Assembly: GCF_003352915.1 (NCBI RefSeq)
Contig: NZ_CP022314.1
Coordinates: forward strand, 1 to 64,000
DNA from: Arthrobacter sp. PM3
Lineage (GTDB): Bacteria; Actinomycetota; Actinomycetes; Actinomycetales; Micrococcaceae
Length of the DNA: 64,000 bases
Direction of reading: 5' to 3'
Shown here piece by piece: positions 38,580-47,073 of this stretch. A program made the position numbers and the translations under genes. Within the stretch, counting starts at the first letter, position 1; the number at the start of each line of letters is the position of its first letter. A model generated the notes under the pieces. The model was not told the origin of the DNA and searched no databases. It saw only the letters and a list, made by a program, of their open reading frames with translations.

Positions 38580-39413
38580 CTACTGGGCGCGCATGAACTC
38601 CTCGGCGGCCCGGACCTGCTCATCGGTCGGCCGGATCCCGGTGTAGAGCACGAACTGTTCCAGCGCCTGGATCGTGGCAACCTCGGCACCGGTGATGACG
38701 GTCTTCCCGGCCGCGCGGCCGGCCTTGACCAGCGGCGTCTCAGCCGGAAGGGCGACGACGTCGAACACCACCTTGGCGGCGTCGATGGCTTCCTGCGGGA
38801 AGGACAGCGATTCGGCGTCCGGGCCGCCGGCCATGCCGACGGGCGTGACGTTGATGATCATGTCGGCCGTCGCGCTCCCGGATTTCGCTGAGCCCAGTTC
38901 GGCCCGCCAGGCGAACCCGTAGAGATCGGCCAGGCCGCGTCCGGTGGCCTCGTTTCGGGCCACGACCGTCACGTCCTTGAACCCGGCATCCCGCAGCGCG
39001 GCCACGGTGGCCTTCGCCATGCCGCCGGAACCCAGGACCAGGACCGTGTAGTCGGTCGGCACGGCGTTGCGCTGCAAAAGCTGCTCGATAGCCGTGTAGT
39101 CGGTGTTGTAGGCGGTGAGCTTCCCGCCGTCGTTGACGATGGTGTTGACCGAATCGATGGCCTTCGCGGAGGGGTCCATGACGTCCACGAGGGCGATCAC
39201 GTCCTCCTTGTAGGGCATGGACACCGCGCAGCCGCGGATCCCGAGGCCGCGGACCCCGGCGATCGCCTGGCCGAGGTCGGTCGGGGCGAAGGCCTTGTAG
39301 ATCCAGTTCAGGCCCAGCTGTTCGTACAGGTGGTTGTGGAAGCGCGTCCCGTTGTTGCTCGGCCGGGCCGAGAGCGAGATGCACAGGGTCATGTCTTTGT
39401 TCAGAATGGGCAC
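38580..39413 (-). CDS. Shikimate dehydrogenase-like protein (SDH-L class)
   Basis: A 277-residue AroE-family enzyme that matches the SDH-L (HI0607-like) subclass rather than true AroE: the substrate loop reads ISLSARPSNNGTRFHNHLYE and the Lys region GIRGCAVSMPYKEDVIAL. SVNTIVN, YNTDYTAI, LVLGSGGMAKATVAAL and QALEQFVLYTGIRP follow in the expected order. NADP binding is likely from ARNEATG. I start at GTG 39411-39413 (MPILNKDMTLCIS). SDH-L enzymes show weak shikimate activity in vitro and no known role; a separate aroE is expected elsewhere. Confidence 0.85.
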   Translation of the reverse strand: MPILNKDMTLCISLSARPSNNGTRFHNHLYEQLGLNWIYKAFAPTDLGQAIAGVRGLGIRGCAVSMPYKEDVIALVDVMDPSAKAIDSVNTIVNDGGKLTAYNTDYTAIEQLLQRNAVPTDYTVLVLGSGGMAKATVAALRDAGFKDVTVVARNEATGRGLADLYGFAWRAELGSAKSGSATADMIINVTPVGMAGGPDAESLSFPQEAIDAAKVVFDVVALPAETPLVKAGRAAGKTVITGAEVATIQALEQFVLYTGIRPTDEQVRAAEEFMRAQ

Positions 39414-39708
39414 AGGTCCATTAAACGCCAGGACCGCCCGCGCACCCCGCAGCCCCGCCCGGGACGCCGCCGGCCGGGACCGCCTGTGAATACACTCACG
39501 CACCAGGCGTAACTTTGACACCGTTCCGGGGCCGGCCCTGCACTAGACTTGGACCACCCGCGGCCCTGCCAGCCACCCGGCCGGCGCCTTCATGGGAGTT
39601 GTCACCCGACACCGCCGGTGGCGCCCCCGGGGGCACGTCCGAAGGGTGTTGCCGGCACATTTCCCCGCAGGACGACGGCCAGGGACAGCAGAACAGTGAA
39701 GGGACCAC

Positions 39709-40860
39709 ATGAAGATCGAGTTCGCTTCGTCCAGGCAGTCGACTCTTGGCGTGGAATGGGAGCTGGCGCTCGTCGACGCCGAGACCGGTGAACTGGCCTC
39801 CGTGGCGAACCAGGTGCTCCGCGGAGTGGCCGCCCGGCATCCCGAACTCAACGAGGACGACGAACACCCGCACATCAAGCAGGAACTGCTGCTGAACACC
39901 GTGGAACTCGTCACCGGCGTCTGCACCACGGTGGCGGAAGCGAAGGCGGACCTGAACAGTTCGCTCGCGGCTGTCCGCGACGTCACCGATCCGATGGGCG
40001 TGGAGGTCTTCTGCGCCGGGAGCCACCCGTTCAGCCCGCCCCAGCTGCAGCCCGTCACGGACAAGGAACGCTACGCCAAGCTCATTGACCGGACCCAGTG
40101 GTGGGGCCGGCAGATGGTCATTTACGGCGTCCACGTCCACGTCGGGCTGGACAGCCGGGACAAGGTCCTGCCGGTGCTGGACGGCCTGGTCAACTACTTC
40201 CCGCACTTCCAGGCGCTCTCGGCGTCCAGCCCGTTCTGGGGCGGCGAAGACACCGGCTATGCCTCCCAGCGCGCCCTCATGTTCCAGCAGCTGCCCACCG
40301 CGGGCCTGCCGTTCCAGTTCGCTTCCTGGGCGGACTACGAGTCCTACGTCCAGGACATGTTCACCACCGGCGTGATCGACACCCTCTCCGAGATCCGCTG
40401 GGATATCCGGCCCGTCCCCGCCCTGGGCACCATCGAGATGCGCATCTGCGACGGCCTGGCCACGCTGGAGGAAGTGGGGGCCATCGCCGCCCTGACCCAG
40501 TGCCTCGTCGACGAGTTCTCCACCACGCTGGACCACGGCGGCACGATTCCCACCATGCCGCCGTGGCATGTGCAGGAAAACAAGTGGCGCGCGGCCCGCT
40601 ACGGCCTGGACGCGATCATCATCCTCGACGCCGAGGGCAACGAACAGCTCGTCACCGACCACCTGCGCGCGACGCTCAAGCGGCTGGAGCCAGTCGCGGC
40701 GAAGCTGGGGTGCAGCGCCGAACTGGCCGACGTCGAGAAGATCATCCGGCGCGGCGCGGGCTACCAGCGCCAGCGCCGGGTTGCCGCCGAACACGGCGGG
40801 GACCTGCGCGCCGTCGTCCTGGACCTGGTCAAGCAGATGCGGCAGGGCCCGGAAGCCTAG
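39709..40860 (+). CDS. Carboxylate-amine ligase, YbdK type (GCS2 family)
   Basis: A 383-residue member of the glutamate-cysteine ligase family 2. Motifs: STLGVEWELALVDAETGEL at the ATP/glutamate site, EDDEHPHIKQELLLNTVELVTGVC, GVHVHVGLDSRDKVLPVL and the C-terminal NKWRAARYGLDA. The YbdK branch forms a peptide bond between glutamate and an amine, weakly making gamma-glutamylcysteine. Actinobacteria use mycothiol rather than glutathione, so the true substrate is uncertain. The start has GAAGGGA upstream. Divergent from the SDH-L gene across 295 bp with no other feature that I can see. Confidence 0.9.
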   Translation: MKIEFASSRQSTLGVEWELALVDAETGELASVANQVLRGVAARHPELNEDDEHPHIKQELLLNTVELVTGVCTTVAEAKADLNSSLAAVRDVTDPMGVEVFCAGSHPFSPPQLQPVTDKERYAKLIDRTQWWGRQMVIYGVHVHVGLDSRDKVLPVLDGLVNYFPHFQALSASSPFWGGEDTGYASQRALMFQQLPTAGLPFQFASWADYESYVQDMFTTGVIDTLSEIRWDIRPVPALGTIEMRICDGLATLEEVGAIAALTQCLVDEFSTTLDHGGTIPTMPPWHVQENKWRAARYGLDAIIILDAEGNEQLVTDHLRATLKRLEPVAAKLGCSAELADVEKIIRRGAGYQRQRRVAAEHGGDLRAVVLDLVKQMRQGPEA

Positions 40861-40930
40861 CCCCGCTGCCCGGCGGACGTCCGCCTGGGCTTCCGCCCGC
40901 CGGGCAGGAATCCGCGCGGGCTCAGTACAA

Positions 40931-42016
40931 CTAGGTGGAGACGGTCGTGACCGGCATTGAGGAGTCCGGGGCAAACCCGATCCCGCTCGGCTCCACCCCG
41001 GCCATCACCAGCTGCGCGCCGAGGGCGGCCACCATGGCGCCGTTGTCCGTGCACAGCGACAGCGGCGGTACCGTCAGGCGGATCCCCGCGGCGGCGCAGC
41101 GCTGTTCGGTGAGCTGGCGCAGCCGGGAGTTGGCTGCGACGCCGCCGCCCAGCAGCACCTCGGTGATGCCCTGCTCGCGGCAGGCGAGCACCGCCTTGGA
41201 CGTAATCACATCCACCACGGCCTCCTGGAAGGCCGCGGCGATGTCTGCGACCGGGACCGTCTCGCCGCGGGCCTCGAACTGCTCCACGCAGCGGGCGACG
41301 GCGGTCTTGAGTCCGCTGAAGGACCAGTCGTAGCGGTGCGGGCCCGGTTCCTCGGCCGTGCCCATGTATTTCGGCTGGGTCAGGCCGCGCGGGAACCGGA
41401 TGGCTTTCGCGTTGCCGGTGCGGGCGAGCCTGTCGATGGCCGGCCCGCCGGGGTAGCCCAGGCCCAGAAGCCGGGCCACTTTGTCGTACGCCTCGCCGGC
41501 GGCGTCATCGATCGTGGAACCCAGCAGTTCGACGTCGTCCGTGATGCTCCGGATCCGCAGGATCTCGGTGTGGCCGCCGGAGACCAGCAGCGCGCCCATG
41601 TTCTCCGGCAGCGCGTCCGGCGGCGTTGCGGCGCCCTGTTCGAGGAGCCCGACGCCGACGTGCGCGACCAGGTGGTTGATGGCGTACAGCGGCTTTCCGG
41701 TGGCGACGGCGAGGGCCTTGGCCGCGCACACCCCCACCATGAGCGCCCCGGCCAGCCCCGGGCCGGAGGTCACGGCGATCGCGTCCAAGTCCGCGAGGGA
41801 CACGTCCGCCTCCGCGAGCGCCTCGTGGAGGGTGGGGACGAACGCATCGAGGTGGGCGCGGGAGGCGATCTCGGGAATCACCCCGCCGAAGCGGACATGC
41901 TCCTCCATGGAGGAGGACACGGTGTTGGTCAGCAGCGTCGTCCCGCGGACAATGCCGACGCCGGTTTCGTCGCAGGAGGATTCGATGCCGAGCACGAGCG
42001 GCTGGGTGCGGTTCAT
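40931..42016 (-). CDS. tsaD: tRNA t6A threonylcarbamoyltransferase TsaD
   Basis: Transfers the threonylcarbamoyl group to A37 of ANN-decoding tRNAs. The 361-residue protein has the N-terminal [16 protein letters not shown], the metal-binding His pair in [21 protein letters not shown] for ATP, and [15 protein letters not shown]. Start ATG 42014-42016 overlaps the rimI stop (ATGA). Last gene of alr-tsaE-tsaB-rimI-tsaD, where every junction overlaps by 1 to 4 bp. Confidence 0.96.
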   Translation of the reverse strand: MNRTQPLVLGIESSCDETGVGIVRGTTLLTNTVSSSMEEHVRFGGVIPEIASRAHLDAFVPTLHEALAEADVSLADLDAIAVTSGPGLAGALMVGVCAAKALAVATGKPLYAINHLVAHVGVGLLEQGAATPPDALPENMGALLVSGGHTEILRIRSITDDVELLGSTIDDAAGEAYDKVARLLGLGYPGGPAIDRLARTGNAKAIRFPRGLTQPKYMGTAEEPGPHRYDWSFSGLKTAVARCVEQFEARGETVPVADIAAAFQEAVVDVITSKAVLACREQGITEVLLGGGVAANSRLRQLTEQRCAAAGIRLTVPPLSLCTDNGAMVAALGAQLVMAGVEPSGIGFAPDSSMPVTTVST

Positions 42017-42537
42017 GGGCGGCCTGCTTCCTTGGGCTGGGGGCTGAGGGGCTCGCCGGGGAGCTGGAGCCGCATGATCAGGGCGTCGACGCCGTCCCGG
42101 TAGTACCGGGGCCGGACGTGGATCTGTTCGAAGCCGAAGCGCCGGTAAAGCTGCTGGGCCCGAGGGTTGTCCGCCCGGACCTCCAGGAGCACGTCCTGCG
42201 CGCCGCGGCGGCGGCTTTCGGCAATCAGCTCGCTGAGCAGGGCCGAGCCGATGCCCTTGCCTTCCTGTTCGGGCACCACGGCGATGGTCTGGACGTCGGA
42301 GATGGGTTCGATGCACATCAGCCCGGCGTAGCCCACGACGACGCCGCGGAGCTCCGCGACCAGGTAGCGGCGGGTTTCGGCCTGGGCGAGCTCGTCCCGG
42401 AACATCTGCTGCGGCCACGCGTCCACGGGGAACAGCCGGCGTTCGAGGTCGTGGACGGCGGGGATGTCCGCGGCATCCATGTCGCGCAGGGTGATGCCGC
42501 CGGGCAGCGTGATCGGTGCGGGGTGCTGTGCGCTCAC
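42013..42537 (-). CDS. rimI: Ribosomal-protein S18 alanine N-acetyltransferase RimI
   Basis: A 174-residue GNAT enzyme. [23 protein letters not shown] opens the fold; motif A is [21 protein letters not shown] with the acetyl-CoA loop QEGKGIGS, and motif B is [36 protein letters not shown] endings are typical of RimI (here [15 protein letters not shown]). GTG start 42535-42537 overlaps the tsaB stop; placed between tsaB and tsaD, as in many actinobacteria. Confidence 0.93.
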   Translation of the reverse strand: MSAQHPAPITLPGGITLRDMDAADIPAVHDLERRLFPVDAWPQQMFRDELAQAETRRYLVAELRGVVVGYAGLMCIEPISDVQTIAVVPEQEGKGIGSALLSELIAESRRRGAQDVLLEVRADNPRAQQLYRRFGFEQIHVRPRYYRDGVDALIMRLQLPGEPLSPQPKEAGRP

Positions 42538-43205
42538 AGGGCACGCTTCCGGGGGCCGGGCACCTGGGCGTCGGACTCGCGGAGGTACAGGGGGGTGGAG
42601 TCCAGGAGCTGCTCCCCCGCAGCGAGTCGGGCGAGCGCGGACTGGCCCAGCGAGAGAGCCTCCGGCTGCCGGGTGTTGAATTCCGCAACGGCCTTGACCA
42701 CGTCGGAGTAGATGCCGGCGCCCGCACCGTACACCGGCAGGTCCGGCAGGTCCGCGGCGAATCCGACGTGCGGGCCGTCGGCCAGGTGGGGCAGCTGGGC
42801 ATCGGCGAGGGTGTACCGGGCCCAGTACACCTCCTTCCGGCGGGCGTCGGTGGCCACGATGAACTCCGCGGCCGCCTCGGTGGATTCGGCGACCTCGAGG
42901 GCGATCGCGTCCAGGCTCATGACGCCGTAGAGGGGTTTGTCCCAGACAAAGGCGAGCGTGCGCGCCGTGACGATCCCGGAACGCAGTCCCGTGAACGGGC
43001 CCGGACCGACGCCGGTGACGATGGCGTCGACGTCGTGGCCGCTGACCCCGGCCTCGGCCAGGAGCGCGTCGATGCCCGGCGCCAAAACCTCCGCGTGCGT
43101 GCGCGTGTCCTCGGTGGCGAAGCTGGCCAGCACGGATTCCGGCGCGTCGTCGGAGACCAGCGCGGCGCTGGCGACGGCCGAGGTGTCGATGGCGAGGATC
43201 AGCAT
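42534..43205 (-). CDS. tsaB: tRNA t6A modification protein TsaB
   Basis: Partner of TsaD in t6A synthesis. The 223-residue protein begins [19 protein letters not shown], the ASKHA-type nucleotide fold without catalysis, and has [13 protein letters not shown] and [21 protein letters not shown], the TsaB dimer interface. ATG shares one base with the tsaE stop (TGATG). Normal length for the family. Confidence 0.94.
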   Translation of the reverse strand: MLILAIDTSAVASAALVSDDAPESVLASFATEDTRTHAEVLAPGIDALLAEAGVSGHDVDAIVTGVGPGPFTGLRSGIVTARTLAFVWDKPLYGVMSLDAIALEVAESTEAAAEFIVATDARRKEVYWARYTLADAQLPHLADGPHVGFAADLPDLPVYGAGAGIYSDVVKAVAEFNTRQPEALSLGQSALARLAAGEQLLDSTPLYLRESDAQVPGPRKRAL

Positions 43206-43861
43206 CAGGCGTTCCGTTCCGGGGGCTGGGGCGTGGTCTCGGGCAGTGCGGTCTCGGGCTCACCGGTGCCGGACGAGTCGATGCCGGGCAGCGCCGGCGG
43301 TTCGGCCCAGCGCGGGCCGAAGCCGCGGATCACGACGGTCCGGGGCTCGTCGTCGTCGTCCGTGTCGAAATCGAGAACCGGCGCGGCGGCGTCAACGACG
43401 GTGGCGGCGGGGCCGGCGTCGGGCGTGTCCCCGGCACCGCCGCGGGTGCGGTGCAGCTCCACTTCCAGCCGGCTGTCGCTCAGGTGTTCCACCCGGGCCC
43501 GGCCCCATTCGACCACGGTCACGGCGGTGTCCATGGTGTTTTCCAGATCGATGTCATCGATCTCGGCGGCCGACTCCAGGCGGTACGCGTCCACGTGCAC
43601 CAGGTCCGGGCCGCCCGGCCGCGGACCCGCGGGCAGGTTGGGGTGGATGCGCACGAGGACGAAGGTCGGGGAGATGATGCCGGCGCGCACGCCCAGGCCT
43701 TCGCCCAGGCCCTGGGTGAACGTCGTCTTGCCGGCACCGAGTTCGCCGGTGAGGACCAGCAGGTCGCCGGCTTCGAGGACGGCACCGAGCGCCGCACCGA
43801 GGGCGTGCGTCTGCGCCGCCGTCGACACGTCCAGGCGCCGTTCCCACACGGGGCCGCTCAC
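43205..43861 (-). CDS. tsaE: tRNA t6A modification ATPase TsaE, with C-terminal extension
   Basis: ATPase that drives turnover of the TsaB-TsaD complex. Walker A is GELGAGKTTFTQGLGEGLG; ISPTFVLVRIH, LVHVDAYRL and VVEWGRARVEHL follow as in TsaE. Typical TsaE has about 155 residues; this one has 218. The extra part is an acidic, Pro-rich tail (DFDTDDDDEPRT to PQPPERNA). Overlaps the alr stop by 4 bp (ATGA). Confidence 0.92.
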   Translation of the reverse strand: MSGPVWERRLDVSTAAQTHALGAALGAVLEAGDLLVLTGELGAGKTTFTQGLGEGLGVRAGIISPTFVLVRIHPNLPAGPRPGGPDLVHVDAYRLESAAEIDDIDLENTMDTAVTVVEWGRARVEHLSDSRLEVELHRTRGGAGDTPDAGPAATVVDAAAPVLDFDTDDDDEPRTVVIRGFGPRWAEPPALPGIDSSGTGEPETALPETTPQPPERNA

Positions 43862-45078
43862 GGCTGCTCGTCGCCGGCGGCGGGCTCTTCGTTCAGGTAG
43901 CGGCGCGGCACCCGGGGGCTGATCCGGGTGACGATCTCGTAATTGTTGGTGCCGGCGGCCCGGGCCCAGTCGTCGGCGGTGGGTCCGCCGTCGGCGCCGT
44001 CACCGAACAGCACCGCCTCGGCCCCGAGGATGCTCGGGCCCCCGGCCGTGACGTTGCGGGGACCGAGGTCGATCACCATCTGGTCCATCGCGATGCGCCC
44101 CACCACGGGATAGTTGACGCCCTCGACCCGGACCGGGCCGCCGGTCGCGACACGCGGGACGCCGTCAGCGTAGCCCAGCGGGATCAGCCCGAGGGTGCTG
44201 ACGCCGTCCGTGCGGTAGTTCAGCCCGTAGGACACGCCCTGCCCGGCGGGCACGTCCTTGCAGTGCGAGACCACGGTGCGGACCGTCATCGCCGGGCGGA
44301 GTCCGAGCTCTGCCGGGCTTTGCCCCTCAAAGGGGGAGAGCCCGTAGAGCCCGAGCCCGACGCGGACCAGGTCGAAGTGCGTGTCCGGCCGGGACAGGGT
44401 GGCCGGGGTGTTGGCCAGGTGGCGGACCTCCGGGTCCACGCCGGCGTCCTGGGCGACGGCCAGGACCTGGCGGAACGCCGCGAGCTGTTCGTCGGTTTCT
44501 GGCCGTTCGGGCTCGTCGGCGACGGCGAGGTGGGAGAAAATCCCGACGACGCGGAGCAGGCCCTGGTCCTGGTACTCCATGGCTTCACCCACCAGACCGT
44601 CCCAGGCATCGAGCGTGGCGCCGTTGCGGCCCAGCCCGGTGTCGACCTTCAGGTGGATGCGCGCGGGCCGTTCCTGCTCGCGGGCGGCGGCCACGATCCG
44701 TTCCAGTTCCCAGCCCGAGCAGCCGATGTCGATGCCGGCGGCCACCGCGGCGGCGAAGTTGCTGTCCGGGGTGTGCAGCCACGCCAGCAGCGGCGCCTCG
44801 ATCCCGGCGGCGCGCAGGGCCAGGGCCTCGGAGATGTGGGCGGTGCCGAGCCAGCTGGCCCCTGCCCCCAGGGCGGCCCGGGCCACGTGGACGGCGCCGT
44901 GCCCGTAGGCGTCGGCCTTGACCACGGCCATGACCTTCGCGGGTGAGGCCACCGCTGCGATGTGGCGGACGTTGTGCCGGACGGCGTCGAGGTCGATTAC
45001 TGCCGAGCGTTCCTCCGCGCGGACCGGCGCGGCCGCCGGTTCGGACAGGAGATCGCCTGTTGCTGCTTGGTAAGTCAC
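43858..45078 (-). CDS. alr: Alanine racemase
   Basis: PLP enzyme making D-alanine for peptidoglycan. The 406-residue protein has AVVKADAYGHGAVHVARAAL with the PLP lysine, KVDTGLGRNG, GVSYGLNYRTDG and GRIAMDQMVIDLG in the C-terminal domain, close to the usual 370-390 residues. The first 20 residues (MTYQAATGDLLSEP) are an extra leader. GTG start. Upstream, the gap to the PfkB gene is filled by repeats. Confidence 0.95.
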   Translation of the reverse strand: MTYQAATGDLLSEPAAAPVRAEERSAVIDLDAVRHNVRHIAAVASPAKVMAVVKADAYGHGAVHVARAALGAGASWLGTAHISEALALRAAGIEAPLLAWLHTPDSNFAAAVAAGIDIGCSGWELERIVAAAREQERPARIHLKVDTGLGRNGATLDAWDGLVGEAMEYQDQGLLRVVGIFSHLAVADEPERPETDEQLAAFRQVLAVAQDAGVDPEVRHLANTPATLSRPDTHFDLVRVGLGLYGLSPFEGQSPAELGLRPAMTVRTVVSHCKDVPAGQGVSYGLNYRTDGVSTLGLIPLGYADGVPRVATGGPVRVEGVNYPVVGRIAMDQMVIDLGPRNVTAGGPSILGAEAVLFGDGADGGPTADDWARAAGTNNYEIVTRISPRVPRRYLNEEPAAGDEQP

Positions 45079-45180
45079 TTAACGATTCTAGGGGTGGCGC
45101 CGCGGGCCGAAGAATCCGGGCGGCACGGCCTGCCGCTGGACATGCCCTCCCTTCCCCGCGGGACATGCTCATTCCTCACC

Positions 45181-45420
45181 GCGGGACATGCTCATTCTTC
45201 GCGCGCACGAACGGGCATAACAGGTCTATGCCCAGTCCTTGGCCCCAGCGAAGGACATGCCCAACGGTGCAGGAGTACCGCCCGGCCCGGCCCGCGGGAC
45301 ATGCTCATTCCTCGCGCGCACGAACGGGCATAACAGGTCTATGCCCAGTCCTTGGCCCCAGCGAAGGACATACCCAACGGTGCAGGAGTACTGCCCCGCC
45401 GGGCCCGCGGGACATGCTCA
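45181..45420. repeat. 113-bp tandem repeat, two copies plus a partial third
   Basis: Copy 1 is 45181-45293, copy 2 is 45294-45406 and a third starts at 45407 (GCGGGACATGCTCA) before diverging. The two full copies differ at only a few positions. Each holds one GGACATGCTC, the hairpin GGGCATA/TATGCCC and one GGACATRCCC. Confidence 0.92.
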
Positions 45421-45491
45421 GACTGGGCCGCGCTCCGGGAGCCGGGAATGAATTCCTCAGCCCAACTGTCAGGGCAAGTTCAGCCCCGTTT

Positions 45492-45571
45492 GGAGCATGC
45501 CCATTCTCGGGTGCCCGCAACGAGGAGCATGCCCATTCTCGGGTGCCCGCAACGAGGAGTATGCTCGCGGG
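45492..45571. repeat. 32-bp tandem repeat with GAGCATGCCC core
   Basis: A 32-bp unit starting GGAGCATGCCCATTCTCGGG occurs at 45492-45523 and, identically, at 45524-45555; a decayed third copy starts at 45556 with GGAGTATGCTCG. The period equals that of the unrelated arrays at 51643 and 52904. Confidence 0.9.
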
Positions 45572-45572
45572 T

Positions 45573-45787
45573 GGGCACGGCCAACGGGCATCACGGCATC
45601 ATGTCCGTTGCCTACGGCCGGAGCTGGGCATGTCCAACGGTGAACCCGAACCGGCGCGACTCTCACGCGGGACATGCCCCATCGCGGGCGCCCGCGGCAG
45701 GGAGCATGCCCAGTACCGGGCAGGGCCAACGGGCATGACAGCATCATGTCCGTTGCTCAGGGTCAAGATTGAGCATGTCCAGCGGTG
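45573..45787. repeat. Duplicated 70-bp element, 145 bp apart
   Basis: 45573-45642 and 45718-45787 align without gaps at about 80 percent identity. Each has a hairpin (AACGGGCAT with ATGTCCGTT) followed 15-20 bp later by GRGCATGTCC and CGGTG. Confidence 0.8.
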
Positions 45788-45854
45788 GGAGTGACCGCAA
45801 CCCGCCCCGGGCCTGCCGCCACGCTCCTTCCCGGATTGCCCCCACGCGTTGCCC

Positions 45855-46946
45855 CTACGCGTCGGACAGGTGGGCGATGGTCGCCGTCGCACGCCGCTGC
45901 GCCTGTGACGGAACATCGCGGACAATCTCCTCCAGGAACCCGTACCGGCGCAGCCACTGGCTGCTTTGCCGCTCCTTGCGGGCGTTGGCGCGCTGCCACC
46001 AGTCCGCGATGTCCCCCCAGCCGGGCGCGGCGAGGGAGCCGCCGACTTCCTGCACGGCCAGGGCGGCGCACAGGTTGGCGAACCGCAGCCGGTCCCCGAG
46101 CGGCCAGCCGGCGAGGCAGCCCACGATGAACGCCGCGCCGAAGCAGTCGCCGGCCCCGGTGGGATCGTACGCGCGGACCGGCAGGGACGGGACCCATTCC
46201 TCCTCCCCCGTCTCGGAATCGACCGCCATGGAACCCTGCGGGCCGAGGGTCACCACGGCCACGGGAACCCGGTCAGCGAGCGAATACAGGGCGGACCAGG
46301 GGCTGTCCTTGCCGGTGAAGGCCATCGCCTCGTGCTGGTTGGGCATGAAGGCGTGGAAGTGCCGCAGGTTGTCCAGCCGTGCCGAGGACCACACCCCGGT
46401 CGGGTCCCAGCCGACGTCGCCGAACAGCCGGACGCCGTTCTTGTGCGCGTCCAGGGCCCAAGGTTCGAGCTCCTCCCCCAGCTCGGCGACGGCCGCGAGC
46501 GCCTGCGGCGGGGATCCGATGAGTTCGGTGGATGTCACCGGCGCCGGGTGCCCATGGGTCACCATGGACCGGTCCTTCTCCACGCTCAGGGACACCGTGA
46601 CGGGAGAATGCCAGCCGGGCACGCGCCGGGACAGGGACAGGTCCACGTGCTCCTGGCCGGCCAGGATCTTCCAGTTGTAGTCGCCGTAGCCGTCGTCGCC
46701 GAACGCGGCCGCCAGCCCGGTCCGCAACCCCAACCGGGCCGCGGCAATTGCCTGGTTGGCGACACCGCCGGGGCAGCTGCCCATCCCGTCGCTCCAGATT
46801 TCCGTTCCGGGCTGCGGTGCGTGCGGCAGCCCGGTGAAGATGATGTCCTGGAACACGGTGCCGGTCAGGAGCAGGTCGAACCCGTCCGCGGCCGTGCTGC
46901 GGACGGCGGACAGCGGGTCAAAACGCCGCGTCGAATTCGCGTCCAT
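45855..46946 (-). CDS. PfkB family carbohydrate kinase
   Basis: A 363-residue ribokinase-family sugar kinase. It has the glycine motif PGGVANQAIAAARLGLRTGLAAAFGDD and the C-terminal signature YDPTGAGDCFGAAFIVG with the catalytic Asp and anion hole. A 60-residue extension after the kinase fold (WWQRANARKERQSSQWLRRYGF) is unusual. The start ATG 46944-46946 has no clear ribosome site, so the transcript may be leaderless. Divergent from a GH4 glycosidase gene; together they may act on a phosphorylated or free disaccharide. Sugar not known. Confidence 0.85.
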   Translation of the reverse strand: MDANSTRRFDPLSAVRSTAADGFDLLLTGTVFQDIIFTGLPHAPQPGTEIWSDGMGSCPGGVANQAIAAARLGLRTGLAAAFGDDGYGDYNWKILAGQEHVDLSLSRRVPGWHSPVTVSLSVEKDRSMVTHGHPAPVTSTELIGSPPQALAAVAELGEELEPWALDAHKNGVRLFGDVGWDPTGVWSSARLDNLRHFHAFMPNQHEAMAFTGKDSPWSALYSLADRVPVAVVTLGPQGSMAVDSETGEEEWVPSLPVRAYDPTGAGDCFGAAFIVGCLAGWPLGDRLRFANLCAALAVQEVGGSLAAPGWGDIADWWQRANARKERQSSQWLRRYGFLEEIVRDVPSQAQRRATATIAHLSDA

Positions 46947-47073
46947 ATACGGCACACTACGCCGTCCCGCCGCCGGGCGAAACCGCGTGAACGGCGGCCG
47001 GAAACGGCTGCGGGGCAGGCAGCGCCGGCGCACCCCGGGCAACGCCGCGGGCGCCGAAGCATAGACTGGGCGC

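Larger units (their letters stand above)
45138..45780. repeat. RRRCATGYYY repeat cluster 2
   Basis: The 776-bp gap between alr and the PfkB gene is built almost entirely from repeats and encodes nothing I credit. Exact RRRCATGYYY decamers lie at 45138, 45161, 45184, 45253, 45297, 45410, 45493, 45525, 45626, 45670, 45702 and 45771. They are joined by hairpins such as GGGCATA-7 nt-TATGCCC (45213-45233). Larger nested repeats are listed separately. The block from 45213 aligns without gaps over 50 bp with the block from 36591 in cluster 1. Confidence 0.88.

Noticed and set aside
36414..45780. Likeness of RRRCATGYYY to the p53 response element
   Set aside because: The consensus is similar but p53 is an animal protein; the match is a coincidence of a simple dyad.
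44943..45794. Plus-strand frame across the repeat cluster with repeated peptides
   Set aside because: It starts inside alr antisense, has no ribosome site, and its peptide repeats are only the translation of the DNA repeats; other frames are equally open.
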